From contig NZ_LT627736.1 of assembly GCF_900102005.1 (NCBI RefSeq), positions 372,001 to 436,000 of the forward strand: a stretch of 64,000 nt of DNA, in the 5' to 3' direction. Both the position numbers and the translations under genes were made by a program. This document shows, piece by piece, positions 8,939 through 17,926 of the stretch. Within the stretch, counting starts at the first letter, position 1, and each line of letters starts with the position of its first letter. The notes below the pieces were generated by a model. That model saw only the letters and a program-made list of their open reading frames with translations, ran no database searches and was not told the DNA's origin. This DNA comes from Microbacterium sp. LKL04 (GTDB lineage: Bacteria; Actinomycetota; Actinomycetes; Actinomycetales; Microbacteriaceae).

Positions 8939-9948
8939 TCGCGGGCCTTCCGGCGGGTGGCGGGGACCTCGACGGTGCGGACGGCGGTGACGGCGTCGTT
9001 GACGTTCAGGCCCTTCTTCTTCATCGCGCGGGCCCGCTCGCCGGCGGAGCGCAGGCGGGGGTTCACGTACTCGTCGATGCCGAAGTTGATGAGCGACAGT
9101 GCCACACCGATGGCGGCGATGCAGAGCCCCGGGGGCAGGTACCACCACCACTGGTTCTGACGGAATGCGCCCTGAGCGCTCGCCCAGTTGAGGATGGTGC
9201 CCCAGTTGTACGTGTTCACCGGGATGACGCCGATGTACGACAGAGTCGTGAGGCCGAGGATGGCGGCGGTCACGGTGCCGACGAAGCTCGCGGCGATGAG
9301 CGCCATGAGGTTCGGCAGCATCTCGACGGTGATGATGCGGCGCAGCGGCTCGCCGTTCGCTCGGGCGGCCTGGATGAAATCGCGGTTCCGGAGCGACATC
9401 GTCTGCGCGCGCAGGACGCGTGCGCCCCACGCCCAGCCGGTGATCCCGAGGACCGCGGCGATGAGGACGAGCGGCGGCTCCTCGAACATCGAGGCGACGA
9501 TGATGATGAGCGGCAGACCCGGGATGACGAGGAACACGTTCGTCAGCGCCGAGAGGCCCTCGCTCTTCCACCCGCGGACGTAGCCCGAGACGACACCCAC
9601 GACGATGGCGATGACGGTGGCCAGGATCGCAGCGAGGAAGCCGACGACGATGACGCCGCGCGTGCCGTGGATGACCTGACTGAGCACGTCCTCGCCGATG
9701 TGGGTGGTGCCCAGCCAGTGCTCGGCGGACGGCGGCTGGAACCGCGCCGTGTTGTCGACCTGGGTGGGCGAGAACGGAGCGAGGACGTCGGCGAAGATCG
9801 CGATGAGGACGAAGAAGCCGAGGATGGCGAGCCCCGTGATCGACTTGGCGTTGCGGAACATCGCGAACGCCGACCCCAGGCGGGCCCAGAACGTGTTGGG
9901 CGTCGGGTCCTCGGTGCGGGCCATGCGGATGGTGGCGGTGGTGGTCAT
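8935..9948 (-). CDS. Opp/Dpp-type ABC transporter permease (OppC-like)
   Basis: 337-residue permease. The OppC N-terminal extension (FWARLGSAFAMFRNAKSITGLAILGFFVLIAIFADVLAPFSP) precedes the core helices, with the EAA-like loop around RDFIQAARANGEPLRRIITVEMLPN. The C-terminus carries YVNPRLR as expected. The start ATG at 9948 leaves two bases after the previous permease stop at 9951. It is the second permease of a five-component importer linked to the beta-glucosidase, so the likely cargo is a beta-linked oligosaccharide rather than a peptide. Confidence 0.92.
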   Translation of the reverse strand: MTTTATIRMARTEDPTPNTFWARLGSAFAMFRNAKSITGLAILGFFVLIAIFADVLAPFSPTQVDNTARFQPPSAEHWLGTTHIGEDVLSQVIHGTRGVIVVGFLAAILATVIAIVVGVVSGYVRGWKSEGLSALTNVFLVIPGLPLIIIVASMFEEPPLVLIAAVLGITGWAWGARVLRAQTMSLRNRDFIQAARANGEPLRRIITVEMLPNLMALIAASFVGTVTAAILGLTTLSYIGVIPVNTYNWGTILNWASAQGAFRQNQWWWYLPPGLCIAAIGVALSLINFGIDEYVNPRLRSAGERARAMKKKGLNVNDAVTAVRTVEVPATRRKARE

Positions 9949-9950
9949 GG

Positions 9951-11030
9951 TCAGGCCTCCGTCTGGCGGGTGCGCGGGTCGAGGAACGCGTAGGCGATGT
10001 CGGCGAGGATGTTCGCCACCAGCACCGACAGCGTGATGACCAGGAAGACGCCCTGCATCAGCGCGTAGTCCTTGCCGTTCGTGGCATCCAGCAGAAGTTT
10101 TCCGACGCCGGGGTAGCTGAAGACCATCTCCATGACGATCGTGCCGCCGACGATGAAGCCGATCGACAGCGCGAAGCTCTGGATCTGGGGGAGGACCGCG
10201 TTGCGGGCGGCGTACCGCCACAGCACGCGCGAGTTCGGCATGCCCTTGGCCTGCGCGACGGTGATGTAGTCCTCGTCGAGGACCGTGAGCATCATGTTTC
10301 GCATGCCGAGCATCCAGCCGCCGAGCGAGGCGATGATGATCGTCACCGCCGGGAGCGTGCCGTGGTGGATCACCTGCCCGATGAACTCCGGGGTGAACTC
10401 GGGCGAGTAGCCGACGCCGTACGCCTTGCCGATCGGGAACCACTTGAGGTTGACCGAGAAGAGGGCGATGGCGAGGAGCCCCAGCCAGAAGTACGGGATG
10501 GTGCTGAGGAAGGTCGTGATCGGGATCATCACCTCGGAGCGGCTCCCTCGACGCCAGCCGATGATGGCGCCGCCGATCGTGCCGATGAGGAACGAGATGA
10601 TCGTGGCGAATCCGACGAGCCCCACCGTCCAGGGGAGGGCCGCGCTGATGACCTCACCGACCGGGCGGAGGCCGTGCAGGAGCGAGACGCCGAGGTCGCC
10701 GCGGACCATCAGGCCCCAGTAGTCGACGTACTGCTGCCACATCGACTTGTCGGTGTCGATGCCGAGCAGGGCGCGGAGCGCGTCGGCCGCCTCGGGCGTG
10801 ACGTTGCGGTTGCGGGCGAGGTACTGATCGACCGCGTCGCCCTTCATCAGGCGGGGCAGGAAGAAGTTGATCGTGATCGCCGCCCACAGCGTGAAGAGGT
10901 AGAACAGGGCGCGGCTGCCGAGGAAGCGCCACGGGATGCGGGAGCGCCCCTTCACGGCGGTGGTCGCGGTGGTGCCGACCTCGAGCGCGTCGGACGTCTC
11001 GACGGGCAGCTGGGGTTCGACGGCGGTCAT
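9951..11030 (-). CDS. Opp/Dpp-type ABC transporter permease (OppB-like)
   Basis: 359-residue permease. A 40-residue polar N-terminus precedes the first helix (RALFYLFTLWAAITINFFLPRLM), followed by the periplasmic loop containing LLGIDTDKSMWQQYVDYW and later helices. The EAA-like loop is DYITVAQAKGMPNSRVLWRYAARN. ATGA overlap with the upstream ATPase stop. Partner of the OppC-like permease downstream. Confidence 0.92.
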   Translation of the reverse strand: MTAVEPQLPVETSDALEVGTTATTAVKGRSRIPWRFLGSRALFYLFTLWAAITINFFLPRLMKGDAVDQYLARNRNVTPEAADALRALLGIDTDKSMWQQYVDYWGLMVRGDLGVSLLHGLRPVGEVISAALPWTVGLVGFATIISFLIGTIGGAIIGWRRGSRSEVMIPITTFLSTIPYFWLGLLAIALFSVNLKWFPIGKAYGVGYSPEFTPEFIGQVIHHGTLPAVTIIIASLGGWMLGMRNMMLTVLDEDYITVAQAKGMPNSRVLWRYAARNAVLPQIQSFALSIGFIVGGTIVMEMVFSYPGVGKLLLDATNGKDYALMQGVFLVITLSVLVANILADIAYAFLDPRTRQTEA

Positions 11031-11836
11031 CGGGCACCTCCGGGCAGTCCCGGAGCCGACGCGAAGTGGCTCTCGGGGTCGGGGGACGCAGCGCGGAGCT
11101 CCTGCGTGTACGGGTTCTGGGGACGCAGGATCACGTCGTCGGCGGTGCCGCTCTCGACGACCCTGCCCTGGTTGAGCACGAGGATCTCGTCGCTGAAGTG
11201 ACGTGCGGTGGCTAGGTCGTGGGTGATGTAGAGCACCCCGAGCCCTTCCTCGCGCTGCAGGTCGGCGAGGAGGTTCAGGACGCCCATGCGGATCGAGACG
11301 TCGAGCATCGACACCGGTTCGTCGGCGACGAGGAGGCGAGGACGGGATGCCAGGGCCCGGGCGATCGCGACGCGCTGCCGCTGCCCGCCCGAGAGCTCGT
11401 GAGGTCGGCGGTCGATGACCGAGTCCGGATCGAGCCGGACGCGGTCGAGGAGGCGGCGCACCTCGTCCTCGACCTCCTTCTTCGGGACGACGTTGTCGAG
11501 GCGCAGAGGGCGCTCGACGTGATGGCGGATCGAGTGGTACGGGTTCAGGGAGGCGAACGGGTCCTGGAACACCATGCGGAGCTGCTGCCGGTAGTCCCGC
11601 AGGCCCTTGCCGCGGCGGGGGATGGGCTTCCCGTCGAGGCGGACCTCGCCGCTCGTGGGCGTCTCGAGCTGGGTGAGGATCTTCGCGATCGTGGACTTGC
11701 CGCTGCCGGACTGGCCGACGAGGCCGATCGTCTGGCCGGACGAGAGGGTGAAGGACACGTCGTCGAGGGCCTTCATCTGACCCGCACCGCGGACGTGGTA
11801 GATCTTCGTGACGCTGTCGAATTCGAGTGTGGTCAT
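11027..11836 (-). CDS. Opp/Dpp-type ABC transporter ATPase (OppF-like)
   Basis: 269-residue ATP-binding subunit. Walker A GQSGSGKST near residue 42, Q-loop in MVFQDPFASLNP, signature LSGGQRQR, Walker B LLVADEPVSMLD and switch His in THDLATARH are all present. The C-terminus is short for OppF, with a proline-rich tail. ATGA overlaps on both sides show tight coupling with the other ATPase and the OppB-like permease. Confidence 0.93.
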   Translation of the reverse strand: MTTLEFDSVTKIYHVRGAGQMKALDDVSFTLSSGQTIGLVGQSGSGKSTIAKILTQLETPTSGEVRLDGKPIPRRGKGLRDYRQQLRMVFQDPFASLNPYHSIRHHVERPLRLDNVVPKKEVEDEVRRLLDRVRLDPDSVIDRRPHELSGGQRQRVAIARALASRPRLLVADEPVSMLDVSIRMGVLNLLADLQREEGLGVLYITHDLATARHFSDEILVLNQGRVVESGTADDVILRPQNPYTQELRAASPDPESHFASAPGLPGGAR

Positions 11837-12657
11837 CGGACGACGACCCCCCTTTCACCGGTCAGTCGCGGGAACGAGGACAGCAGCGTGCGCGTGTACT
11901 CGTGCTGCGGGGCGGTCCAGATGCGCTCGGCGGTGTCGATCTCGACGATCTCGCCCTTGCGCATGATGGCGATGCGGTCGCTGATCTCCAGCAGCAGCGG
12001 CAGGTCGTGGGTGATGAAGATGACGGAGAAGCCGAACTCGTGGCGCAACTGCGAGATCTGCTTGAGGATCTCGCGCTGGACGAGGACGTCGAGCGCCGTG
12101 GTGGGCTCGTCCATGATCATCAGCTGCGGGCGGAGCGCGAGCGCCATGGCGATCATGACGCGCTGGCGCATACCGCCCGAGAGCTCGTGCGGGTACGAGC
12201 GGCTGCGGGCGGCACCGACCTTGACGATCTCGAGCAGCTCGTTCACCGCGTCACGGCGTGCGGCCCGGTTCATGTCGGGGCGGTGCACCTCGAAGACGTC
12301 GGCGAGCTGCGACCCGATCGTGGCGACGGGGTTCAGGGCGTTCATCGCTCCCTGGAAGACCATCGAGATCTTGTCCCAGCGGAAGCGGCGCATCTGCTCC
12401 GGATCGAGCGAGTTGACGTCGATGTCCTCGCCGGAGACGTCGCGGAAGGTGACCGATCCGCTCGAGATGACGGCGGGTGCCTTGAGCAGGCGCTGGACGC
12501 CGTAGGCGAGCGTGGTCTTGCCGCATCCGCTCTCGCCGGCGAGGCCGAGGATCTCGCCGCGGCGCAGCTCGAGGCTGACATGGGTGACGGCTTCGACCGG
12601 GGGGTCGACGTCGTAGACGACCGAGAAGTCGTCGACGGACAGTAACGAATCGCGCAT
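11833..12657 (-). CDS. Opp/Dpp-type ABC transporter ATPase (OppD-like)
   Basis: 274-residue ATP-binding subunit: Walker A GESGCGKTT, Q-loop VFQGAMNALNP, signature LSGGMRQR, Walker B LMIMDEPTTALD, switch THDLPLL. I place the start at 12657 (MRDSLLSVDDF). An in-frame ATG at 12717 exists, but it falls inside the loop of a strong hairpin at 12697-12731, and the extra 20 residues do not resemble the family's N-terminus. It heads the part of the operon downstream of that hairpin. Confidence 0.9.
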   Translation of the reverse strand: MRDSLLSVDDFSVVYDVDPPVEAVTHVSLELRRGEILGLAGESGCGKTTLAYGVQRLLKAPAVISSGSVTFRDVSGEDIDVNSLDPEQMRRFRWDKISMVFQGAMNALNPVATIGSQLADVFEVHRPDMNRAARRDAVNELLEIVKVGAARSRSYPHELSGGMRQRVMIAMALALRPQLMIMDEPTTALDVLVQREILKQISQLRHEFGFSVIFITHDLPLLLEISDRIAIMRKGEIVEIDTAERIWTAPQHEYTRTLLSSFPRLTGERGVVVR

Positions 12658-12696
12658 CGGTGCGTGCTCGCTTTCGTGGAGGTGAGCAGGGGGAGC

Positions 12697-12731
12697 GGGA
12701 CGGATGCCGCGGGCCATGCGGCATCCGTCCC
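12697..12731 (-). terminator. Intra-operon hairpin between binding protein and transporter genes
   Basis: Perfect 14-bp stem (GGGACGGATGCCGC paired with GCGGCATCCGTCCC) around a 7-base loop, 13 bases after the binding-protein stop at 12745. No U-tract follows, so it is more likely an mRNA-stabilising or attenuating hairpin than a full terminator. It would let the binding protein be made in excess over the ATPases and permeases. Confidence 0.65.
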
Positions 12732-12744
12732 ACCGTCGATCGGA

Positions 12745-14406
12745 TTACTCTTTGGGCTTCAGCTTCGTCAGGATCTGAACGACGCCGACCTGCGTCGGGT
12801 CACCCGCGGCGTACTGGTCGTCCTCGGAGGGCCAGCCGACGTAGTTGCGGGTGTTGAACTCACCGAGGAGCGGGTGGGCACCCAGCGGGATGGCGGGGAC
12901 GTTCTCGACGAACGCCTTCTGCAGGATTGCGCCGGCTTCGGCGCGCTCGTCATCCGAGGCAGCGTTGGCGTAGGTGTTCAGCGCCTCGGTGACCGCGGGG
13001 TCGTCGAAGCGGCCGAAGTTGAACGACGCCTTGCCGTCGACGATCCACTTCGGGTCCATGGTCGACGTGTACAGGCCGTACGCGTTGCCGGTGTCCTCGA
13101 GCCAGTGGATGATCGCGTCGAAGTTGCCCTCCTGCTTGCCGGCGTCCCAGCCGCCGAAATCGGGCTGGTCGACGTTGACCTTGATGCCGAGCGCCTTCTC
13201 GAGCTCCTCCGACATGAGGGCCTGCTCGGTGTTCCAGTCGCTCCAGCCGGCGGGGACGGAGACCGAGAACTCGACAGCTTCACCGTCGGGGTCGGTCAGC
13301 GTGCCGCTGTTCCAGGTGTAGCCGGCGTCCGTGAGGACCTCCTTGGCCTTGTCGACGTCGACGGAGTAGTTGTCGTCCTTGTACTCGTCGATGATCTCGC
13401 TCTCGAGCACGGAGCTGAGGCCGGTCTTGTTCCAGATCGCCTCGCTCGCACCCTCTCGGGCGATGTCGACGTAGGCCTCGCGGTCGATCGTCCAGGCGAG
13501 CGCCTCGCGCAGTGCGGGGTCGTTGAAGGGCTTCTTCTGCAGGTTCATGAAGAGCGTGCCGGCGCCCGGGGTGGGCGAGACCAGGAACACGTTGTCCGGG
13601 TCGGCGGAGAGGTAGCTCTCCTGGACCTGCGGGATGAAGGCCTGAGCCCAGTCCGCGTCGCCCGACACGAGCGCCGTGGTGAGCGCGGCGTTGTCGCCGT
13701 AGGAAACGTAGTTCAACTGGGGAACGGCGAGGTCGCCGCCCCAGTAGTCGGGGTTCGCCTTGAGAGAGACGGACTCGGTCGACCAGTTCGACATCACGTA
13801 CGGGCCGGTGCCGACGAGCTTGCCCTCATCGGTCAGGGGGTCGGTGTTGGGGTCCTCGATGTCCTTCCAGATGTGCTCCGGGACGATCGGGGTGTGCAGG
13901 ACGCGGCCCTGCGAGGTGAACTTCGAGCTCGAGAAGGTCAGCACGACCGTGTCGCCGTCGGCGGTGACCTCGGTGACGCCGAGAGCGCCGGTGTCGGTGA
14001 GCTTGCCGCTCAGGTACTGATTGAAGGTGAAGACGACGTCGTCGGCGGTGAAGTCCTCACCGTCGCTCCACTTCACGCCGCTGCGAGGCGTGACGGTGAG
14101 CTGGGTGTAGTCGTCGTTCCACTCGACCTTCTCGGCGAGCCACGGGGTGGTGCCGAGGTCTCCGGTCGGGTTGACGAGCGCGAGGGGCTCGAAGATGACC
14201 TTCGAGTAGCCGTAACGCGAGCCGGCCGAGTCGCCGAGATAGGGGTTGTGGGATTCCGTGGTGATCGCGCCGTCGGGCTTCGCGATCGTGAGAGCGGCTC
14301 CGGAGCCCTGGTTCCCGGAGTCGTTGTTTCCTCCGCCGGCGGCGCAGCCGGTGAGGATGAGTGCCGCGGTGAGACCGGCGGCGGCGAGGGAGGTCTTCAG
14401 CCTCAT
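12745..14406 (-). CDS. ABC transporter substrate-binding lipoprotein, family 5
   Basis: 553-residue extracellular binding protein of the OppA/DppA family. The signal peptide ends at lipobox ILTGC, followed by a Gly/Asn-rich linker. Typical family-5 blocks are visible: WLAEKVEWNDDYTQLTVTPRSGVKWSDGEDF split across 14.1 kb, and LREALAWTIDREAYV. The ATG at 14406 is chosen because AAGGAGA lies 5 bases upstream; an earlier in-frame start at 14463 would lack a signal peptide. First gene of the leftward operon that ends in the GH3 enzyme; many family-5 proteins in such contexts bind cello- or xylo-oligosaccharides. Confidence 0.92.
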   Translation of the reverse strand: MRLKTSLAAAGLTAALILTGCAAGGGNNDSGNQGSGAALTIAKPDGAITTESHNPYLGDSAGSRYGYSKVIFEPLALVNPTGDLGTTPWLAEKVEWNDDYTQLTVTPRSGVKWSDGEDFTADDVVFTFNQYLSGKLTDTGALGVTEVTADGDTVVLTFSSSKFTSQGRVLHTPIVPEHIWKDIEDPNTDPLTDEGKLVGTGPYVMSNWSTESVSLKANPDYWGGDLAVPQLNYVSYGDNAALTTALVSGDADWAQAFIPQVQESYLSADPDNVFLVSPTPGAGTLFMNLQKKPFNDPALREALAWTIDREAYVDIAREGASEAIWNKTGLSSVLESEIIDEYKDDNYSVDVDKAKEVLTDAGYTWNSGTLTDPDGEAVEFSVSVPAGWSDWNTEQALMSEELEKALGIKVNVDQPDFGGWDAGKQEGNFDAIIHWLEDTGNAYGLYTSTMDPKWIVDGKASFNFGRFDDPAVTEALNTYANAASDDERAEAGAILQKAFVENVPAIPLGAHPLLGEFNTRNYVGWPSEDDQYAAGDPTQVGVVQILTKLKPKE

Positions 14407-14490
14407 TGCTTCTCCTTCATCTGTGGTCCCGGCGCCGCGAACAGACCTCCGAAGGAGTGCCACTCGGCGCTGAGTGTGATTGCATGGGAA

Positions 14491-14514
14491 AACTTACAAT
14501 CAAGTAAGTAAGTT
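14491..14514. promoter_or_regulatory. Candidate TetR operator/promoter upstream of oligosaccharide importer
   Basis: Inverted repeat AACTTAC-N10-GTAAGTT, with a nested ACTTAC-N6-GTAAGT, in the divergent region between the binding-protein gene and the second TetR gene. It overlaps a good -10-like TACAAT at 14495-14500 reading right. The placement suggests binding by the adjacent TetR and control of both directions. Inferred. Confidence 0.55.
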
Positions 14515-14586
14515 CACAACCCTCCAGTGATGCGGGCGTCGCGATCTGCGTATGATCTGATCCGCACGCGGGGAAGAAGGCAGATC

Positions 14587-15228
14587 ATGGTCGACAGCCG
14601 ACACCAGACGAAGTCGCGTCCCGCGACGCTCGTCCGTCGTCGAGAGATCCTCGACGCGGCGCAGGAGATCTTCGGCTCCAAGGGCTTCGCGAACGGCACC
14701 CTGCAGGACATCGCCGACCAGGTCGGGATGACGCACGCCGGCATCCTCCATCACTTCGGGTCGAAGGATCAGCTGCTGCTCGACGTGCTCGAGCATCGGG
14801 ATCAGACGGATGTCGTCGATCTGGACGGCGGGCGCATCCCGGGCGGGATGGAGCTGTTCCGCCACCTCGTGCACACCGCGATCATGAACATGCAGCGGGC
14901 CGGGATCGTGCAGGCGTATGCCGTGCTGTCGGCGGAGTCGGTCACCGACGACCACCCCGGGCGGGCGTACTTCGAGCACCGGTACACCGTGCTGCGAAAG
15001 GACCTGCGCGAGGCGTTCGAGCGGGTCTGCGAGGAGCGAGGCATCACGGATCCCGGCTCGATCGCGCACGGCTCGGCGGCGATCCTCGCCGTGATGGATG
15101 GGTTGCAGGTGCAGTGGCTGCTCGATCCGACGGCGGTCGACCTGGGGCGGGCGTCGGAGTTCGCGATCGAGGCGATCGTGGCCGCCGTCATCGAGCCGCG
15201 TCCGTCGGTCCTGGCGGAACCCGCCTGA
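14587..15228 (+). CDS. TetR family transcriptional regulator
   Basis: 213 residues. The helix-turn-helix is within residues 17-65 (REILDAAQEIFGSKGFANG...LQDIADQVGMTHAGILHHFGSK). The end of the ligand domain contains MDGLQVQWLLDPTAVDLGRA, closely matching the TetR at 1988-2653. AAGAAGG about 6 bases upstream supports the ATG at 14587 over the earlier in-frame GTG/ATG at 14527/14530. Divergent from the oligosaccharide importer, so probably its repressor. Confidence 0.92.
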   Translation: MVDSRHQTKSRPATLVRRREILDAAQEIFGSKGFANGTLQDIADQVGMTHAGILHHFGSKDQLLLDVLEHRDQTDVVDLDGGRIPGGMELFRHLVHTAIMNMQRAGIVQAYAVLSAESVTDDHPGRAYFEHRYTVLRKDLREAFERVCEERGITDPGSIAHGSAAILAVMDGLQVQWLLDPTAVDLGRASEFAIEAIVAAVIEPRPSVLAEPA

Positions 15229-15320
15229 GTTTGTTCGGCGTCGATGTCGATTCCGATCGCACTTGTTCGACGCGATAGTGAGAGGGACGAAAAGCGTCCC
15301 CCGGAACTCAGGAGATGACC

Positions 15321-15737
15321 ATGAAGCACATGCTGATCATGCGGAGCACGCAGGCTGCGGCAGAGGCCTTCGCCGAGACCGATTTCGAGGCGGTCATCAA
15401 TGCGATGGGCGCGTACAACGAGTCGATGATGAACGCCGGCGTTCTCGTCGGTGGCGACGGCCTCGCGCCCGAGCCGGGGTATGTCGTCGACTTCGACGGC
15501 GAGACGCCGGTGGTCAGCGACGGCCCCTACGGCGAGGTCCACGAGCTCTTCAACGGGTTCTGGATCGTGCAGACGGGGACCGCCGAGGAGGCCTTGGAGT
15601 GGGCGAAGCGCGCACCGCTGACGCCGGGCAGCAAGCTCGAGGTGCGGCGGGTGACCGACGAGAGCGACTTCGCGGACTTCGCCGACAACGAGTACATCGA
15701 GAAGGAGAAGGGCTGGCGCGAAGAGCAGGGCGCGTGA
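15321..15737 (+). CDS. YCII-related (DGPF-type) protein
   Basis: 138-residue protein of the YCII/DGPF group, small ferredoxin-fold proteins of unclear function often found near ECF sigma factors. The characteristic VVSDGPYGEVHELFNGFWIVQ block and the EALEWAKRAPL helix are present. AGGAG at 15310-15314 directly touches an ATG at 15315 but stands 6 bases from the ATG at 15321, so 15321 is the likelier start. No sigma factor gene neighbours it here. Confidence 0.82.
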   Translation: MKHMLIMRSTQAAAEAFAETDFEAVINAMGAYNESMMNAGVLVGGDGLAPEPGYVVDFDGETPVVSDGPYGEVHELFNGFWIVQTGTAEEALEWAKRAPLTPGSKLEVRRVTDESDFADFADNEYIEKEKGWREEQGA

Positions 15738-15886
15738 GCCGATGCGTCGCGCCCCACGTGGGCGACCGGGCTTCGCACGAGATTCGTGCGCTCTGTCGGG
15801 TCTCGACTCGCCCGGCCCGCGTGCTCGCGTGGAGCGGTGGCGCGTGGTCGTGATTCGCGCTCGCGACTGCGAGGTTCGGCGTCGCC

Positions 15887-17203
15887 TCAGAAGGGTGCCG
15901 GGTCTGCGGGTCGTGTGGCGGCAGGGGTGAAGGCGACGGCCGGTGTGGGTGCGTCTTCTCTGTAGGTCCTGCCGAGGGGTGAGGTCCATTCGAGGACCCC
16001 ACCCGACAGTTGTCGCACCCGCCAGGCGGTGAATTGCTTCATCGAATGATGCCGTTGGCAGAGGTGGGCGAGGTTGCTCAGTTCTGTTTTCCCGCCGAGG
16101 GCGTGGTCGTGGGTGTGGTCGATCTCGCAGCGGATCGCGGCGACGCGGCATCCGGGGAACCGGCAGTGCTGGTCCCTGGCTTGCAGGAACCGGCGCATTC
16201 CGGAGGGGACCCGGTACGAGTCGGTCGACACGGTGACCCCGGTGGTGGGGTCGTGGAACAGGCGCTCCCAGATTCTGGTGTCACGGGCGAGCGTGCGGGC
16301 GGTCGCGGGGTCGATCGGCGAGCGGCCGGTCAGGTCGCACGGCCCGTCGTCGTGCCCGGTCAACGTCGCGGCGGGGACGAGAACCTGCACCCTCGCGCGG
16401 ATCGCGCCGAGCGGACCCGCGGTGGTGTCGCGCGTGTCATCCAAGGCCGGTGTCCCTGCGAGGAGGAGGTCGGCGAACACATCAGCGCGGACCTGATCGG
16501 TCGTGCGCGCGTCGGTCGCGACGACCTCCGAGCCGGTCGCCCGCTCCACTCTGGTGTCGATGATCGCGCGTGCCTGCTGCGTGAGCCGGTCGTGGATCCC
16601 TTCCACGATTACCGTCGGGAGGGTCACGATCAGATCGCTCATTCCATCCCGTCCCGGCACGAGTCGCACGCATCGACCCGCGGTCGCCTTCTCGTGTCGT
16701 TCCGCGAACGATCGAGGGTGCATCCGGTACGCCAGGATCTCCAACTCACCCCGCACCCGGTTCGGCGTCTGACCCTCGCATCGTTCGATCGCGATCGCCT
16801 CGAACTCCGCCCACATCTCCGCGGGCAGGTTCACTCCGGCATCCACGATCGCGCTCACGTGCCCGCGGACGATCCGGCCCGCTTCCCATGCGGCTACTGC
16901 CGCGGGGAACCCTTCGATCGTCACTCGGGCTTCCCCGATGCGTCGTTGCACCGTCCGGTCGGTCATCCGCATCGTCCCGGCGACTTCGGCCGAGATGGAG
17001 CGCAGGGCCATGTCGTGCAGAAGGACATTCGCGTCGGAGTGAACGCCCTGCGCCTCTGCCAACCGCCCCGCTGCCGCAAGCACGCGAAGCTCCGCGATCT
17101 GCCCGGAAGCGATGACACGACCCGCGTCCTCAACGTCCGCAAGAATCCCCGCTAGGGCGGCGAGATACGTCTCGCTACCGGGGGTTTCCATTGCTTCCGT
17201 CAT
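15887..17203 (-). CDS. DUF222/13E12-type protein with HNH endonuclease domain
   Basis: 438 residues. The N-terminal two thirds match the DUF222 (13E12 repeat) family of high-GC actinobacteria (AELRVLAAAGRL, RMTDRTVQRRIGEAR, VRGHVSAIVDAG). The C-terminus is an HNH nuclease domain: CRFPGC, then CEIDHTHDHALGG, SNLAHLCQRHH, with four metal-binding Cys/His positions. These genes occur in many copies per genome and their role is unknown; some accompany mobile DNA. Start at 17203 or at the ATG at 17191. Confidence 0.85.
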   Translation of the reverse strand: MTEAMETPGSETYLAALAGILADVEDAGRVIASGQIAELRVLAAAGRLAEAQGVHSDANVLLHDMALRSISAEVAGTMRMTDRTVQRRIGEARVTIEGFPAAVAAWEAGRIVRGHVSAIVDAGVNLPAEMWAEFEAIAIERCEGQTPNRVRGELEILAYRMHPRSFAERHEKATAGRCVRLVPGRDGMSDLIVTLPTVIVEGIHDRLTQQARAIIDTRVERATGSEVVATDARTTDQVRADVFADLLLAGTPALDDTRDTTAGPLGAIRARVQVLVPAATLTGHDDGPCDLTGRSPIDPATARTLARDTRIWERLFHDPTTGVTVSTDSYRVPSGMRRFLQARDQHCRFPGCRVAAIRCEIDHTHDHALGGKTELSNLAHLCQRHHSMKQFTAWRVRQLSGGVLEWTSPLGRTYREDAPTPAVAFTPAATRPADPAPF

Positions 17204-17309
17204 ACCTGGACTCTCGCACCAACCTCGGACATTCCGACCCCGAAAAGCGCCGAATCAACAGCCCGTGGACAGATCCGATAATGAGAAACCACTCATCCGA
17301 CGAAAGGTC

Positions 17310-17822
17310 CTACATCCAACCCGCCCGCTCCAGCACAACGCGCGCGATCTCGGCGACCGCTCGCCCATCCGTCGCGATCCGTACGGCATCCGGGGCACCG
17401 ACGTCCAACCGCCGCGCAGCCGCGGCGCTTCGGGCCACGTGTTCCTCGAGGGCCGTCCCGATCTCTCGCTTGGCAAGGCGTTCCGCGGCGACGGCATCCG
17501 TCGACGTCAGCAGCACCGCCGTCGACCGCACGTCACCGCCCAGAGCAGCCTCCAGCTCGGCGACCTGCAGCACGCTGACGGTGTTCGTGAAGATGAGCCT
17601 CGAATACCCGACCTCACGATAATTCGCCCACATGGCGGCGAGATTCCGCTCCGCGAGGGGGATGCCGCTGCGCCACGGCTGAGGATGAGCCTGATCCAGA
17701 TTGTCGCCCTCGATCACGGCGTGGCGGATGTCCGCCTGCGCGAGCAGGTGGGAGGCCTCGGCCGCGACGGAGGACTTGCCCACTCCGGAGCGCCCCCCGA
17801 TGAAGATCACGTCGGTGTGCAT
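17310..17822 (-). CDS. P-loop kinase-like ATPase
   Basis: 170 residues with a Walker A motif GGRSGVGKSS at residues 9-18 and a kinase-like layout (VIEGDNLDQAHP after the second strand, then LIFTNTVSV and VLLTSTDAVAAERLAKREIG). This resembles small-molecule kinases of the adenylylsulfate/gluconate-kinase type. No acceptor-specific motif is recognisable, so the substrate is unknown. Single gene, convergent neighbour none. Confidence 0.7.
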   Translation of the reverse strand: MHTDVIFIGGRSGVGKSSVAAEASHLLAQADIRHAVIEGDNLDQAHPQPWRSGIPLAERNLAAMWANYREVGYSRLIFTNTVSVLQVAELEAALGGDVRSTAVLLTSTDAVAAERLAKREIGTALEEHVARSAAAARRLDVGAPDAVRIATDGRAVAEIARVVLERAGWM

Positions 17823-17926
17823 CCCTCATCCTCTCGACCTAACGGCCGTGGCCGCATCCCGCAACCCCGCGCCGCACCCCGACGCCCCGACATACCGTGG
17901 CCGAAACGATGCGAACGGAGCGTGTG

